Source: a bacterium (GTDB lineage: Bacteria > UBA10199 > DSSB01). Taken from it: DNA of 64,000 nucleotides. Both the position numbers and the translations under genes were made by a program. Location of the stretch: assembly GCA_035281585.1 (NCBI GenBank), contig DATEDP010000069.1, forward strand, positions 1 through 64,000, in the 5' to 3' direction. Within the stretch, counting starts at the first letter, position 1; each line of letters opens with the position of its first letter. The notes under the pieces are model-generated. The model ran no database searches. It saw nothing but the letters and a program-made list of their open reading frames with translations, and was not told the DNA's origin. Below, in pieces: positions 31,901-39,400 of the stretch.

Positions 31901-33559
31901 CTTGGTCTTGAGAGCAAAATCCTTGGAGCCGCCGTCGGCGAAAGCCTCTTCGAAAGCGGTGGCCGCGGCCGGATAATCGCGAAGCTGGAGCAGGGTTTCG
32001 CCGAGCTCGGATTTCCGGGCCGGGTTCTCCGGATCGTAGTAGCTGGCCAAGCGCTGGTGCCGGGCGATTTCCTTCCCATCGACCGGCTCTTGCTTCTTCA
32101 TCTCGGCGACATCGTAATCGTGCCAAGCCAGCATCTTGCCGGCGAAGTCGAGCTTGCGGAAAGCCTCGTTGTCGTAGGGCAGCTTGGCGCCGGGGACGTC
32201 CCAGGGCAGGGTCGGGAATTTGAGGGCTTGAAGGGCCTTGCGAACCCGCGGATCGTTCCAGTTTTGTCCGAGGTAGGACAGGACTTCCTTGGCGCTGACC
32301 TTGTGGTCATTGCTCACGGCGCTTTCCATCAGCGAGGAAGGAATGCCTTGGTCGCGAAGCGCCTTGTAGAGCCGGGCCGCGACCGGGTTGTTCTTGTCGG
32401 TGAAAAGGATCTCGAAGGGCTTGGCCGACTCCTCGGCCGCCAGCTTCTTCTGGATGAAGGCGGTGTTGGCGGCCGAATCGCCGCGGGCCTGAGCAGCCTT
32501 GGCGGCCTCGCCGTAGACCAGGGCGGCGGTATCGTAGCGCTTGGCCTGGATCAGCTGATCGGCGGCAAAGCTATAGGCGTCGGGCGCCGGCGCGTAGAGC
32601 CGGGCGTCCTGCTTTTGCAAGCCGGCGACATTCTCGAGGATGTAACGCAATTCGGTTTCGTTCTGGATGGCGACGCCGATGTGGAAGCCGGCCGAGCTCA
32701 GCTTGCCCTCGCGGACCAAATAGATCGCGAGCCGCCGGCGGGCCAACGGATTCTCATTGTCGAGCTCGGCGGCGGCCCTAAACAAGAGCCGGGCTTCGGC
32801 GAGCTTGGGCTTGGCGGCATCGTCGGACAGGGCCTTGGCCTGCTCCTCCAAATCCAAACCCTTGAGCAACGCGGCTTGGGCGACAACCTTGGGCAAGCCT
32901 CGATCTTGCCAGAGCGGCGCCAAGCCCGCCTTGGCCGACGCTTCGCCGACACCGCCCCACTCTTTCAAAATGGCGACCTGGTCATTGAAGGGCAAAAGCG
33001 AAAGCTCGGAGAGCCGGAAAGCCCAGCGGACGAACTTCGCGGCCTGCTGATCCGACTTGAGAAAAGCGTTGACCTGGTCTTTGCGATCCTTTTCGGGAAG
33101 CTTGGAAAAGGCCTCCCATTTTTCCAGGAACAGCGGGTCTTTGTTCGAAACGCCGGTTTGCTCGGCGATCAAAAATTGAGCAGCCAGGAAGTCGAGTGAC
33201 TTCGTTTTGGCCGCCGAATCCTCGCCCATCAGGCGGCGTTTGGCGGCGGCGATGAAATCGGCCTTAATCTTGCCGTCGGTGCCGACCATGGCGGTCAGGT
33301 CCAGGCCCAGGTTCTTAAAATGCTCGGTGATCTTGGGATAATACTTGGTGATCTTGTTGAAAGCGGCCGCGATGACCTCACGGCCTTGAATTTTATTGTC
33401 TTTTTCGGCATTGGCCTTGGTCCCGGCCGTCCCCGGCCCGCCCGCCATCTCCTCGGAGTGAGCCCCGTCCAGCGAGGCGTCGGAAAAGCCCGGCTCCTGG
33501 CTCAACAAATCGAAGAAAAAATTGGCGTTGGTCTCGGATTGGACGAAGGCTTTTTCCAT
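22901..33559 (-). CDS. Giant multidomain protein B: TPR, hydrophobic module, FHA-like, RelA/SpoT-like, HExxH, PP2C
   Basis: A protein of about 3552 residues. The start at 33559 was chosen because MEKAFVQSET aligns with the start of giant A; upstream starts at 33586 and 33610 are possible. Layout: two EF-hand-like loops (DNKIQGREV near 50, DHKVSAKEV near 415); TPR-like repeats to about 850; hydrophobic module 957-1155; Pro/Lys linker 1327-1397; beta module about 1525-1630; RelA/SpoT-type domain about 1775-1930 (RLKDPADVAPKI, TDYAGARIVV, SSTGYRAMHIVV, VEIQIQTES, then IQHSLIYK); FHA-like module 2063-2167 (SKVAILGSGAGAELRIEGNK, AAEHAEI); HETGH near 3002; PP2C 3185-3510 with NNEDRYSIG, DGMGGQG, HVGDSEG, GSDGLFENF and RDNITVLV intact. 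Function unknown; possibly a regulator or effector. Confidence 0.9.
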   Translation of the reverse strand: MEKAFVQSETNANFFFDLLSQEPGFSDASLDGAHSEEMAGGPGTAGTKANAEKDNKIQGREVIAAAFNKITKYYPKITEHFKNLGLDLTAMVGTDGKIKADFIAAAKRRLMGEDSAAKTKSLDFLAAQFLIAEQTGVSNKDPLFLEKWEAFSKLPEKDRKDQVNAFLKSDQQAAKFVRWAFRLSELSLLPFNDQVAILKEWGGVGEASAKAGLAPLWQDRGLPKVVAQAALLKGLDLEEQAKALSDDAAKPKLAEARLLFRAAAELDNENPLARRRLAIYLVREGKLSSAGFHIGVAIQNETELRYILENVAGLQKQDARLYAPAPDAYSFAADQLIQAKRYDTAALVYGEAAKAAQARGDSAANTAFIQKKLAAEESAKPFEILFTDKNNPVAARLYKALRDQGIPSSLMESAVSNDHKVSAKEVLSYLGQNWNDPRVRKALQALKFPTLPWDVPGAKLPYDNEAFRKLDFAGKMLAWHDYDVAEMKKQEPVDGKEIARHQRLASYYDPENPARKSELGETLLQLRDYPAAATAFEEAFADGGSKDFALKTKAGAAHFGAGDFEKSRAAYTAVLEKNPKDAQVLMLRYEASKEILQTVDEAKDPKRYKELSAAAGADYAMSLTLKPETEKAKIKDIEKALEGLHANNGDKAKAVAKLAGLKEPEQAGGITKREVLAAVEGLAENYLKLAEQSYADPKDVETVRAGMNGLASETFGVLARFAQADSDPEVQKMAVIYESYQLIAEGKLDAAVEKLKPVEKMPEASRVLATLEKGKLRLYNEAALQVWEVYNQDLEQAELSESKGWYSGIGMSSSDVTAKFKLEKELTDAVRLKIETGEAFTLKDALSQISTDGAENLRERAKFLLSPAALTGDQSAAGDIIDLVHKVPPIMERSQRILQKAWSLEKENKALNGALALYGLIHEASDDDFMKERAKKGLDALQGNASFGRSFEKISGQVFGAANSKNVFVDIGFMFVAAGLGNLVKLQMLRKFEQAGVSGYKAIVIAGGLGLGAEVTTLWGLNTLKEAALSDPSKVFTAEHLAKSYGATLIMIGGLKGFGKVGQTLGPKAAKSLKLLEANGTQLSKGGQRLVWGFGHSAGLAGMIATSHINQGLNLTPKPIGGWKEGLVHEVLGYTQFALAHGAADRLVGGKMHETSMRQHGEVAYRESLLLARGHADAMGFKAEALKIQVAEDGKLKVDGKPLEEFDAESKSFIETQLVKAKDGTVKDQTIFVDGSSRRLLVTLMTDAGLNRPGFSGLWLRQLIQGKMFAEANAYLDKYSVPLRFGKDGQVIAMGSQPGSAHSLLGIISEGGKVEPISDDQIRDLTPTPIQKPKRKGKKDKVQPDAGGEDSPFVPARKALPPAKTGSKPPPPPLRRPISDKPPTPKALPPIQPLQGARWVEDYTRIAEAEFAGKETMFREGYNTLNDRVKKDGRFNDAKFCAAMEREFRETLDALRPILEKMGKGEPEKDGDPRTVLGQALFVNVVEGKLTLADARQLTAGALAGHYRVEKAPGNEYRLVPLYHGVEVKPGTSLLVGKSGKEVRAIPGQGLVNETLAGNVSVNFEFRQQGGKTTAIFEGRPGEAIVEVLDPKTQDFRRLKADEKVEIQDGEVVLLGGDPYVFRSAETLAKDLKARTELLEERDAIFYLRGRVAQLENGTSEWKREALNLVKRTKAFDQLLERDARNSDGSSSIETELVGLAGGTTPFAPAARQALKAELNPADYRAAQVKIAEPMVESHREAMEEVYQYLNGLYADEMIEHRLSQQLNDHQGKLIDNPHVRLKDPADVAPKIARRGWLAMEPMTDYAGARIVVKNTNDAMVVAADIEKNLKVRDVYTEKGHQEMDIIGQEYVGGKETMEVTFRKDKDHPDRLLVGSSTGYRAMHIVVEHNGKPVEIQIQTESIFKWGKIQHSLIYKNQNLPAETFKQLNDYCRDVAAYLTALEDGQGKSAVPRPADPALSLNLPKEQRLGIERDIEQMDRLMDFYEKVDESDAKTRIIPRSQLEGSPKPVSDSDVTKKMRLPIAPPPPRKDPKKDGVPERRGAAGGAKADLSGISDSKSPVQTSVTAELHFGKGRVLKINSESKVAILGSGAGAELRIEGNKAIAAEHAEITRDAKGRSFVRPLHGNSVEIRRENRWVELSRDGKAGPQELVAGDRIRIGGIEFTWKPAPAPEQSKAKVMQAPTPPPLPKDRLMEEAYQRHADRADGKGTDLAMLIETSDKVLAGEQGEWSPSYAPSFNPDRSNVPVVVSPFRLTKAEFAQAKEKGELQDTAPLTLRVTVRGEQRQADLKARLQTQYGASLHQDPKDGSWMLRNSAGQAQVKVVFESRQLKIFTPDEARALYEQFAGESLPLLTAWHNDPSGRLTVENSYAYRMLLLVGPGQDAQGKLRFGTNFEEAVRRYETETDPVQKARAGETLATLCAYLQDTPVKIQEFKLLEEVAIWKDNQEFANALNKARDAGGALATEAKVAFEALQELQHWGTDLRSLGEVLRAGVPIADRRAGEPKFDAYQKKADDIRHTLNEIRDFSRRLEEAGLKRKGPPPLPDAKKDIQGASDQPSFDVRSFDPVTLESLRSFGVLNVEKLKDPTGPEYAQTLINGMDHLLKQPVNGHANHEMLVGRLITALREWERRSGTRVEGLEEYLQFHGRDRLGVPFGAPLPVTPPPERLSLSATEQERLQVSEINSQNVLTVVEKIRAETTQIGKIGGFKSFRLDPANETLLWRILQNFGPYIQHMRPELGSYLSSLFEARQVYKANLETEGSTGGSGENKVPERRGETAAARKTGVPDAGDPLGFHYVEEIPTHSPLGKELHSLAHPRPPLSKLVPGLTRELEAKFERGARVQRWPNGQMMLADPPSGSDSVVIRPATPTEVKAYLAWKEKRGFVRIPSVQGLKAWKALEARAKELGVLLYEGADPTQGPLQGAALREFVAKNGGQIAQLQELFDFLPASYFGAGRIKRIFLKSPRQDDAHFSAYDAATGSLYLYSGAFAGSKRNMAAIFLHETGHGNAARYRLNSEGDSQIPWAVRHDVAQAHRVIVKGKALFALEWGGGKAERLRMQEQSFEEWLADVQLAYVAAGPELRAHINKLPENSAERKAWDYVYTELSDRVFEGTEYDYPNPAGTKTLPPDQRKTLKYIPGGKSETPAKDPGPVPTRIEVPEAYLHAAQGAQHTVESVNWGGIAASRHPGIGAKEKGNNEDRYSIGSFDLPDGSHVTRSYVIDGMGGQGEGKGELAGVFIRYVLENASRHPQMKLEDAIQMADRQWMEHPTHREIAGRLGLDKAPGAVVLGMEVHDKGKGDYDVKFAHVGDSEGFLMDAGFNVDPAAYTTREFLTNRVLPRGLTLFMRVNPYRNAVDQALGSRQKDQPALRVDTSTHKAQKGQIAVLGSDGLFENFIGKGEMADLLKASGAKTSGQMQMVLMNEALIRMSIFDRFARENRCGQAITHGDYVQAYQEVWGSPPPAGQWRYEGMILTGKGLILDPRVDQATDKAKGYRGSFKRDNITVLVQILGEKVTSKAKAEENFRPAAILGPTGPMTIPDPSPILEKLMNLKP

Positions 33560-33692
33560 GCTGGTGTACCCCGACCCCATTCCCATCCCAAGAATGAGGA
33601 AAAATTGCACAAATCGGAGGGCACAGACCCCAGCCTGGGCCCCCTAATTAGCCGTTGGTGAAATGGAGCAAGTTCCATGCCGCCTGGGACGG

Positions 33693-36395
33693 TCAGGGCA
33701 GCTTTTGGAGGTAATCGCGGTCCTCGTGGAGATATTGGCGTTCGATGTGGGTCCGAAGGTAAACCCCAAAGCCGGTGGGCGAGTAAAGCTCGGCGTCTTC
33801 CCAGACGGATTTTTCGCCTTGCGTCAAAAGGTAGAGGTTTTCCTCGAGCCAACCCCGCATCTCGAGCTTGAGGCGGTCGCCCCGCTTGCGGATGTTGAAT
33901 TGGGGCGAATGGAGATGGTGGTCGTATTCATGGACCACGTAGCCGGCCAAAAAGAGGGCGCGGGCGATCTTCTGCTCGCGGCTCAAACGGGGATCGAGCT
34001 CGAGGATGGCGATGTAGGGCCGGCCGGTGGGGCTGCGTGAAGCCGGCAAGTAAAGCGCGTCGTGAAGATTGCCGATCTTTTGGGCCGGATGGAGCGCTTT
34101 CATCAGGGCTTCCATGCCATCGCGCGTCAGGACTTCGAGGCCGACCTCGCCCGACTGGATGGCCTCGCGGGCCGCGATGGCCCGGGCGGTGGGCCGTTGG
34201 TACAGCAGCTCCAAGATTTGATCGGCGCCGAAATTCTCCCGGCCTTCCAACAGCTCCGCCGCTTTTGCCCGGTATTCGACCCGCCGCTGGGAGCTTTGCT
34301 CGGGATGAAGCAGCTCCGGCAAAACTCGGTAAAATTCCCGGAACCTCTGACTCAAAACCGGATCGGTGAGGAACCCGGTGTAGACCGTGCCGTTGATCGA
34401 AGAGCCCTGCCAAGCGCCGAAAGGATTGTAACTGCTGTCGGCGACCAGCTCCGAGATCTTCTCGGTCAGGTCGCCCGAGCCGACCAGCTTGAAGAAACGG
34501 TCGAAATAAAGCAGCGGGACCGGGCTTTTCTCGGCCCGGCGCACGAGCTCCTCGAGGCCCTGGCTCCAAGCTCGGCGATTGGCCGGATCGGCGAAAATCC
34601 GGTGCAGCGAATCGAACACGTCGTCGCGGTCGAGGAAATTCCTCCGATGGGTTTGGCCATCGTGCGAGAAGTATTGGTTGTGGGGCGCCTTCGGAAAATC
34701 ATTGGAATGAAGCCCCATCTCGTAGCTCAAGATGTATTCGGAGAGCCAAAATCGAACCTTTTCCGAAACCGGAAACTCCTCGAGCTTCCGCAGCACCGGG
34801 GTCGGGTTCAGCGGCTGGTTGTGACGGCTGATGGCTTGGCGCTCGTAAGGGAAGTGGAGCTGATGCTCGCGGAAAAAACTTTCCAAGGCGGCCGGGCTTT
34901 GGCGGACGGCCAGAGTGTAGACCAAGGCATCGAAGGCCGGAACGTTCCCGCCCCGCAGGGTTCGCTCGAAGGCGACCTGGGTTAGATAGTCGTAGAAGCT
35001 GCCGCTGCCGCCGTGGAAAGGATTCATCTCCATCGCCCGCCGCAGGATGAGGCCGGCGCTGTGCATGAGGTCGACGGCCGGAATCTCCCGGCCCTCGGCC
35101 AAGAACTCGGTTCCCCTCAGTTGGGTCCGGGTCAGCATCTCGAAATAAGCGCTGCGCATATCGCCTTCCCGGTAGTGGAAGGGAGTTTTCCCGTAATTGT
35201 CGACGATCGAAGCGACTCGCGGGTCGCTCTCCTCGACGCCCAGCAGCTCGGACAACCTGCGCGGCAGGCGGCTTTTCAAGAACCTGTCGCCGAGACCATG
35301 GCCGTTCAGGGACGACATCTGGTTGATCTCGGCCCCGAGCTTTTTCGCGGCGTCGCGGGGCGGGAGCGTCGAAACCAAGGCCGGCATGCCGCCGCGGCGG
35401 GCGTGGACTTCGGCGAAGTCCCAGGCCCCGAAAGCTTGGGGGCCCTCGGGGAAGCGCGGGGTCTCGGCGAGACGGCTGCGCAATTGAAGCTCGCCGAGGG
35501 TTCGAGAAAGGGCTCCGCCGGTCACCGAGTTCAGGAGACGGCCGCCAACCTGGAGTTGAAGGAGCATGGCCGCCGAGTCGAAGAGCGCCGAGGCGGCGTC
35601 GCTGGGCGGCCGCAGCCCGATCCAAGATTCGAAGCGATGAGCGGCGAAGAGCGCGGTGCCGGCGCTGGCCGTGGGGAGCAGCGCGGTGCTGAGCCGGGAA
35701 CCGATGCCGGCCGGATCGAAGCCGGCCTGGGCTCGATGACCCAGGGCCGAGCCGCACTTGAGCAGGCTGAGACTGACGGCCATGGCCGAGAACTCATGGC
35801 CCAGGGCCCTGGCGCTCCAATCGGCCGAATGGCCTTGAGCCTCTTGCAAGCCCTTTGAAGTCAGAACCACCGCCGGCACTTCGCCCGAGAGCCCCAAGGC
35901 CGTCGCCAAGCTCCGGGCCCCGAAACCGCGGGTGAAGGCCGAGGCTTCGGCCCCGAGCAGCCGACTCAGCGAGAAAGCTTGGATCGCTTGTCCGACCAGC
36001 GAGCCGGCGGCCATGCCGCCGAGCATTTCCGGACTGGCCGCTTGGCGAAAGAAATTGCCGAGCATCTGCTCGGCCCTGTCACCGAAATTGCCCTCGCCGA
36101 GCAGGGCCTTCAAACGCCGCCGGGCTCGCGAGTCGTCGCCGATGTTGAGGGTCAATTGGTAGGCGGCGGCGGCGTAATCCGGGCGGCCCTTGGCCTCCTG
36201 GCGCGAAGCGAAGCTGCGGAGGGCGTCTTGGCGCAGCTCCGGATCTTTTTCGCCGGCGATGGCCAGAAGCTCGGCCCGCTCGGTCGTCCCGCAGGCCGGC
36301 GACTCCAGCAAGGGGCGCAGCCCGGCCATTCCCTCAACAGGCGCCGAAGAACCCGAAATAATTGCAGGAATAGCCGCCGCTTCGCGCATCGGCAT
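33693..36395 (-). CDS. Partner protein A: TPR-like/hydrophobic-module protein with C-terminal HExxH motif
   Basis: A 900-residue paralogue of the 20026-22821 gene. The ATG at 36395 follows a GGGGG site at the same place as in the paralogue; a TTG at 36413 would add six residues. It has TPR-like helices with RARRRLKALLGEGNFGDRAE, the hydrophobic module (MLGGMAAGSLVGQAIQAFSL, SLATALGLSGEVPAVVLTSK; about residues 115-290), a helical middle, a SINGTVYTGFLTDPVLSQ block, and a C-terminal VVHEYDHHLHSPQ (HExxH near residue 822). The tail SPTGFGVYLRTHIERQYLHE aligns with partner B. It sits 51 bases after giant A and 133 bases before giant B, so it is probably co-transcribed. Function unknown; a metallopeptidase role is inferred from the motif alone. 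Confidence 0.85.
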   Translation of the reverse strand: MPMREAAAIPAIISGSSAPVEGMAGLRPLLESPACGTTERAELLAIAGEKDPELRQDALRSFASRQEAKGRPDYAAAAYQLTLNIGDDSRARRRLKALLGEGNFGDRAEQMLGNFFRQAASPEMLGGMAAGSLVGQAIQAFSLSRLLGAEASAFTRGFGARSLATALGLSGEVPAVVLTSKGLQEAQGHSADWSARALGHEFSAMAVSLSLLKCGSALGHRAQAGFDPAGIGSRLSTALLPTASAGTALFAAHRFESWIGLRPPSDAASALFDSAAMLLQLQVGGRLLNSVTGGALSRTLGELQLRSRLAETPRFPEGPQAFGAWDFAEVHARRGGMPALVSTLPPRDAAKKLGAEINQMSSLNGHGLGDRFLKSRLPRRLSELLGVEESDPRVASIVDNYGKTPFHYREGDMRSAYFEMLTRTQLRGTEFLAEGREIPAVDLMHSAGLILRRAMEMNPFHGGSGSFYDYLTQVAFERTLRGGNVPAFDALVYTLAVRQSPAALESFFREHQLHFPYERQAISRHNQPLNPTPVLRKLEEFPVSEKVRFWLSEYILSYEMGLHSNDFPKAPHNQYFSHDGQTHRRNFLDRDDVFDSLHRIFADPANRRAWSQGLEELVRRAEKSPVPLLYFDRFFKLVGSGDLTEKISELVADSSYNPFGAWQGSSINGTVYTGFLTDPVLSQRFREFYRVLPELLHPEQSSQRRVEYRAKAAELLEGRENFGADQILELLYQRPTARAIAAREAIQSGEVGLEVLTRDGMEALMKALHPAQKIGNLHDALYLPASRSPTGRPYIAILELDPRLSREQKIARALFLAGYVVHEYDHHLHSPQFNIRKRGDRLKLEMRGWLEENLYLLTQGEKSVWEDAELYSPTGFGVYLRTHIERQYLHEDRDYLQKLP

Positions 36396-36446
36396 GTTGC
36401 CCCCAAAAATCAATGGCTGAATTGCGGTTTTCGGAAAGAAAGCCGA

Positions 36447-39400
36447 TTAGTTGCTCGGAGTCAACCGGGCCGATCCGTCGCTCATGATTTGGAAGGTGAA
36501 GACGGAATTCCCGAGCTGGACCGTGGCTCCGGGCAGCATGACCAAGGAGGCGTCGCGGGGCACCCTCTGCCCGTTGACAAAAGTCCCGCTGGTCGAACCC
36601 TTGTCGTAGATAAAATACTCGCCCTGGTTGAGAAGGATGGTGGCGTGCTCCCGGGACACGGTCTGATCCGTCAATAAAATCTGGCCCTCCTTGACGTTCC
36701 GACCCAGGGCGATGGTCTGCTTGCCCTGCAGCGAGAAGCTCCAGCTGCCGTCCGATCCCTGGCTGGCCTTGGCCGGCCGGAGGAAGACTTGGGTTTGATC
36801 GGGGTCGGTGGCCGGCTCGGGCTTGACCCGGCCCGGCGGCGCCTTGGCCCCGGGAACGTCGTGGAAATAGGCGTGGACCGTCAGGTTGTCGGCCTTGTAT
36901 TTGTCGACCGGACCGTAATAGCCGCGGTCGGAGCTGAAGGTGCCGGCGACGACGACCCCCTCGCCCCGGGCATTCTCGGTGTAATACTGGCCCTTGGCCC
37001 AGGGAACTTCGATCCCGTATTGGCGGCTGCCGGCCCCGTCGCGAAACTCCACGACCCGGCCGTAGATCGTCCCGTCCTTGCCCATGTAGAAACCGGCCAA
37101 GCCGTCGACGGCCACCGCGCCGATCATGCCGTTCTGGCCGTCGGGCAAGCCCAAAATCTGCTGAGGGTCCCTAAAAGCCGCCCGGCCATTTTTCAAACGG
37201 GTCATCTTGAGGTGGGCCGCTTCGACGATTCGAGTCTGGGCCTCTTCGGCCGACTTGGCGCCGCGCAGGATATGTCCCAGCTCTTCCTTGCTGAAGCTGT
37301 CGCCGATCCCGTCGGAAAACATCAGCATCCGCTCGCCCGGCGCAATCGTCTGGGTGTAGCCCTGGGGTTTGGCGACCTTGTTCAGGCCCAGTCCGCCGGT
37401 CACCACATTGGCGAGGTGATTCCGCCTCGCCACCAAGGTGTTGGTGATCTCCCCGAGCCGTCTTCCCTCGGCCACCGCCGACTGCTCCTCGGTCCGAAAA
37501 CGCATTTCATAGCCGCCGTGGCCGTCGGGCCGGAAAATGATCGCCGCGGCGTCGCCGCTCACCGCCAGCTGCACTTGATAGCTGCCGTCGGGCTGCTTGA
37601 GGATGCGGTGCGCGACCGCGGCGGTGCCGCTTTCGGCGCTCATGGCCGGGCCGCCGTTGACCTCGAGGTTGACCTTGTCGCCGGCCTGCACCATCGCATC
37701 CACCAAGTTCTCGACCCGGCCGGTGTTGAAGGCCGGGTCTTCCATCAAGCGTTGGAATTCGCGGCCGGCCACGGCGCTGGCCTTGTCACCGCTGCCCATG
37801 CCGCCCATCCCGTCGAGGACGATGGCCCAATTCGAGCCTTGGAGGAAGCCATCCTCGTTGACCGGCGGCTTGCCCGGCTTGCTGTAGCCCACGCCTTCGT
37901 CGGTATGGGCCGAGACCGAGCCGTACTCAGCGGTGGTTTGACGGCTGTAAGTTCCTTGGCGCGGCTGAGTCGGGGTATTGTCTTGCAGCACCCCCTCGGC
38001 GGTGCTCGGAGCCGCCACCGGCTGGGGATCGACCCGCCGCATGGCCAGCGTCCCGTCGGGCGCCAGCTTCTCGCCGTCGTACTTGAACTTGAATAAACCG
38101 ACCTCGACGGTATCGCCGCTCTCCAGCTTGACCGGGCTCTGGCTGCCGCGCAGCCCCTTCAGCTTGCCGGCCGCATCGGTGACCCGAATGTTTCTTTGCT
38201 GGGGCGAAAACCAAAGGTCGGCGCCTTTCTTGGTGAGAATGCCGAAGAGTTGGGTTTCGCTGACCGAGGGATCGGCCGGGATCAGGATGTGCGGCTCCTT
38301 GGTCTGGTATGCCGAGTCCGTGGCCGGTGAGAGGACCAGCTCCAAGATCGACCCGTCGGCCATGTCCTTGGTCGGAATGAAATCCCGATTGGGCTCGCTC
38401 TTGGCTTCGGCCGCCACCGGCTTGAGCGTCGGCTTCAGGCCGCTGTAGTCGTACTCCCGGCCTTGGAAAACTCGGTCCCGGATCTCCGAATAGACGAAAT
38501 CCCAGGCCATCCGTTCACGCGACTTTTCGGGGAAAGACTCGATGTGCTGGCGAAGCTTGGGCCCGGCGGTGACGTACATGAAGTTCAGCTCGGCCAAAAA
38601 CTCGTCGAATGAGCCCTGATAGGAAGCGCGATCCTTGGCGCCGGCCGCCCAGTCGAGACCGAGCATCGCGCCGGACTTGACCAGGGTCGCGTGGGCGCTT
38701 TCCATGGTTTGGCGAACTTCGATCGGAATGCTCGGGTCGCCCTTCGGTCCGGTGCTGTAGCGCTCGGCGGTGGAGTGACCGGTTTCATGAAAAAAGAGGG
38801 CCGACATATAGCGGCGGGACCCGGTGAAGGCGCCGCTGTAGAGATAAACCGCGCCGGTGTCGGAATCGTAGGAGCTGAGCAAGCCGGCGCCCTGGCGCGG
38901 AACGCTCAGGTGGATCTGCTTAAGGTGCATGTTGGCCAGCATCGAGTCGGGCAGCAGCTTCATGAGCTGGTTGAGATAAGCGAGGGCGTCGCCGTGCTGC
39001 TTAATTTCGCCCTCGAGGTCGGCGCGTTTGCTGCCGCGCGATTGCTCCTCACCGAGGAAGAGCTTGATGCCCAGGCGATCGGTCCGGGCCTTGAGCTCGG
39101 TGTAAGCCGACTTGGCGGTCGCGGCATCGACCGGCTGGAAACTCCGCTCGGCTTTCCAGATATCGTAGAATTTGACGACCTCGGGCCCGGCCGGAACCGC
39201 GTTCATCGTTTCGGCGCCGCTCATCCGCTCCATCAACAAAGGCTTGCCGGGACGAAGCTCGATGATCATCCCGCCATGCTCGAAAATCGACTCGGCCTTT
39301 TTCAATTCGGCTCGCAGGGCCGGCGTCATCGTCACGCCGGGCAGCTTGACCGTCTCGGAAAGATAGACCCGGTCGCTCTGGAAGCTGGCCAAGTCGGCCC

